Shown here piece by piece: positions 5,924-7,409 of a stretch of DNA of 7,409 nt; positions within the stretch are counted from its first letter, which is position 1, and every line of letters starts with the position of its first letter. Below the pieces are notes generated by a model. The model had not been told where the DNA came from and made no database searches. It was given only the letters and a program-made list of their open reading frames with translations. Source of the DNA: an uncultured Kroppenstedtia sp. (GTDB lineage Bacteria; Bacillota; Bacilli; Thermoactinomycetales; DSM-45169); NCBI GenBank assembly GCA_959600065.1, contig CAUGKZ010000082.1, positions 1 through 7,409 of the forward strand, written 5' to 3'. The position numbers and the translations under genes are program-made.

Positions 5924-7108
5924 TTGGCTGTGGATGCTAGCACCCAAGTGAAGATGCCCCAGAAAAGACAGCTGTGGAGCTTAAGTGGCTCCCATATGTT
6001 GAACGACATTATGACGGCGGGTATCGTACCTGCGCTGATGCCTCTGTATAAAGAGGCATTTGATCTGACCTATACCCAATCGGGGATGATCGTCCTGATC
6101 TCTTATCTCGTTTCTTCCGTGATGCAACCCTTATTCGGCCTGTGGACGGATCGGACGCCTAAACCCTGGTTGCTCCCGTTGGGAGTCTTCCTGACGGGGC
6201 TCGGTTTAGCCCTGTCCGGCTATGTCCCCTCTTATGAATGGCTACTGGTGGTGATCGCTTTGTCGGGACTCGGCTCCGGGCTGTTTCATCCCGAAGCCTC
6301 CCGAGGAGCTCATCTGGCCGCCGGTGGCGCTAAGGGAACTGCACAGGCCATTTTCCAGGTGGGAGGGAATGCCGGGCAGGCCCTGGGTCCTCTCATGCTC
6401 CCCCTGTTCGTCCTATCCACCGGATTGTCTGGATTGATCTGGTTTCTTCTGTTCGGCTTTGTAGGGGCCTGGCTGATGTGGCGAATCCTCCCCTGGTATC
6501 GGGAGCGCCTCAATGAAGAGCGACACACCCAAACAGCCGTCCAAGGTAAAAGCTATCTCTTGGGCCTGATCTTTTTGGTGCTGGTGGTTCTCCTTCGTTC
6601 CTGGACGCAAATCGGAATTGCGGGGTTCCTACCCTTTTACTATCTGCAACACCAAATTCCCCTGGAGATCGGAGAGATTTACACTTTTCTCTTCCTGGCC
6701 GCAGGAGCCGTCGGTACATTTATCGGGGGAAGGTTGTCGGATCGGATCAGTCATAAATGGCTGTTGTTCGGTTCCATGTTCCTCACCGTCCCCTTTGCCT
6801 TATTAACCCCTCTAGTGAAGGGGCCTGCCGGAGCGGTAATGCTGATTATCTTCGGATTTTTTGTTCTCTCCTCCTTTGCGGTTACAGTCGTCTACGGTCA
6901 ACGGCTGCTACCGGGAAAAGTGGGACTGGTGTCCGGATTGATGATCGGGTTTGGAGTAGGAGCCGGGGGCATCGGGGCTACATTTCTCGGGTGGGTCGCC
7001 GACCGCTACGGTGTTCCCTTCGTATTGGAATGGATCTTCCTCCTTCCCTTGCTAGGTAGCCTGCTCACTCTGTTCATCCCGGACACTCGTAAATTGGAGA
7101 CGACTTGA
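5924..7108 (+). CDS. MFS efflux transporter, fosmidomycin-resistance (Fsr) family
   Basis: The 394-residue inner-membrane protein has about twelve hydrophobic helices, the normal size for a major facilitator. Family marks are His-Met-Leu-Asn-Asp at 24-28 in helix 1, the loop 2-3 motif GLWTDRTPKPW at 72-82, GSGLFHPEASR at 117-127, and FQVGGNAGQALGPL at 144-157. A second, C-half copy of the loop motif, GGRLSDR, is at 268-274. These closely follow E. coli Fsr, a proton-driven exporter linked to fosmidomycin resistance. The real substrate here is unknown and the symbol is withheld because orthology is not shown. Translation starts at TTG 5924. The gene is divergent from the helicase cluster, looks monocistronic, ends in a terminator 21 bases downstream, and is richer in G+C than the minus-strand cluster. 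A link to the cluster is not indicated. Confidence 0.92.
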   Translation: MAVDASTQVKMPQKRQLWSLSGSHMLNDIMTAGIVPALMPLYKEAFDLTYTQSGMIVLISYLVSSVMQPLFGLWTDRTPKPWLLPLGVFLTGLGLALSGYVPSYEWLLVVIALSGLGSGLFHPEASRGAHLAAGGAKGTAQAIFQVGGNAGQALGPLMLPLFVLSTGLSGLIWFLLFGFVGAWLMWRILPWYRERLNEERHTQTAVQGKSYLLGLIFLVLVVLLRSWTQIGIAGFLPFYYLQHQIPLEIGEIYTFLFLAAGAVGTFIGGRLSDRISHKWLLFGSMFLTVPFALLTPLVKGPAGAVMLIIFGFFVLSSFAVTVVYGQRLLPGKVGLVSGLMIGFGVGAGGIGATFLGWVADRYGVPFVLEWIFLLPLLGSLLTLFIPDTRKLETT

Positions 7109-7129
7109 TCGAATATCCCAAGCTCATCA

Positions 7130-7165
7130 CAAAAACGCCATCGGTCTGAATCCGCGGCGTTTTTG
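7130..7165. terminator. Bidirectional intrinsic terminator
   Basis: CAAAAACGCC (7130-7139) pairs perfectly with GGCGTTTTTG (7156-7165). Inside, CGG (7142-7144) can also pair with CCG (7152-7154). The arm supplies a T-run in either direction, so it can stop the transporter transcript from the left and the SPOR-gene transcript from the right. Confidence 0.8.
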
Positions 7166-7219
7166 CGTTTCAAACGTTATAATCTAAAAACGGAGGGTGA
7201 GCTTTTTTCTATCAGCATC

Positions 7220-7409
7220 TTATTTGTACAAGATAAACCCATCGGTGATGCCCAGCTCCTGAATCTCTTTCAACCTATCCTCTGCATTGGAGCGTTGGCT
7301 GAAGGCCCCTGCCTGTACCCGATAAAGCTTCTCTTGATCCAACTGGGTTTCAAGGATCGTCGCCGGGATTCCCTTCTCTTCCAGATGTTTTTTTCGCGCT
7401 TGGGCATTC
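7220..7409 (-). CDS. SPOR-domain protein, C-terminal end only (cut by right edge)
   Basis: The minus-strand frame is open from the edge to TAA at 7220-7222 and gives the last 62 residues. Residues 28-62 (Leu-Tyr-Arg-Val-Gln-Ala-Gly-Ala-Phe, then Asn-Ala-Glu-Asp-Arg-Leu and a final Phe-Ile-Leu-Tyr-Lys) are a nearly complete SPOR repeat. The preceding ~20 residues look like the end of a first repeat. SPOR domains bind septal or denuded peptidoglycan. Tandem C-terminal copies are typical of spore-former N-acetylmuramoyl-L-alanine amidases of the CwlC kind, which is a likely but unproven identity because the catalytic part lies outside the window. The gene converges on the transporter, with the shared terminator between them. 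Confidence 0.8.
   Translation of the reverse strand, partial: NAQARKKHLEEKGIPATILETQLDQEKLYRVQAGAFSQRSNAEDRLKEIQELGITDGFILYK

Noticed and set aside
6310..6719. Overlapping minus-strand open frames opposite the transporter.
   Set aside because: They are antisense to a well-supported MFS gene, arginine/proline-rich in composition, and have no domain features.
7178..7202. Plus-strand TATAAT followed by GGAGGGTGA, looking like a promoter and ribosome binding site.
   Set aside because: No matching -35 at proper spacing and no start codon opening a useful frame; the downstream sequence codes for the SPOR protein on the other strand.
1..7409. tRNA, rRNA, CRISPR repeats, insertion-sequence ends and attachment sites.
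   Set aside because: No cloverleaf-like sequence, regularly spaced repeat array, transposase coding or flanking target duplication was seen on either strand.

Overview
The window looks like a low- to medium-GC Gram-positive (Bacillota) chromosome. The support is strong AGGAGG-type ribosome binding sites, frequent TTG/GTG starts, a TATAAT-type promoter, and a SPOR-repeat protein of the kind found on spore-former cell-wall amidases. A Bacillales or Thermoactinomycetaceae-like host is an inference; no rRNA, tRNA or other taxonomic marker is present.

Layout. The first ~250 bases are non-coding apart from a possible 3' end of a plus-strand gene (1-72), and contain two long inverted repeats (84-148 and 202-239). 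From 5648 down to 258 runs a minus-strand cluster. In order of transcription it holds: (1) a ~1022-aa superfamily 1 UPF1/DNA2-like helicase; (2) a 114-aa protein with an N-terminal Asn/Gly beta-strand motif and a helical body, fused to the helicase stop by a TGATG overlap; (3) a 299-aa protein with signal peptide, outer coiled coil, one membrane helix and a C-terminal receiver-like alpha/beta domain; (4) a GIY-YIG nuclease with a C-terminal DUF4357 domain, interrupted near its start by an in-frame TAG. A SigA-like promoter lies just upstream of the helicase. On the other side of a ~270-bp divergent intergenic region is a plus-strand MFS efflux transporter of the fosmidomycin-resistance (Fsr) type, ending in a bidirectional terminator shared with a minus-strand SPOR-domain gene cut by the right edge.

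How the genes may work together (inference). The minus-strand cluster has the look of an accessory conflict or defence locus: a nucleic-acid-dependent NTPase, a small adaptor, a membrane-tethered signalling protein and a nuclease. The most interesting detail is that the extreme C-terminus of the helicase and the N-terminus of the 114-aa protein carry the same short motif, [VI]-N-[FY]-A-[ND]-x-x-S-x-I-x-[VI]-x-N. This suggests strand-to-strand (possibly amyloid-like) pairing between sensor and partner. I do not recognise the complete four-gene arrangement as a named defence system. The transporter and the SPOR gene look like ordinary host chromosome, with visibly higher G+C in the transporter than in the membrane-protein gene.

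The nuclease needs care. Reading upstream of the GTG at 959 in the same frame restores the family's usual N-terminus starting at 1103, broken only by one TAG at 981-983. The gene is therefore either a one-base pseudogene, expressed in two pieces, or affected by a sequencing error.
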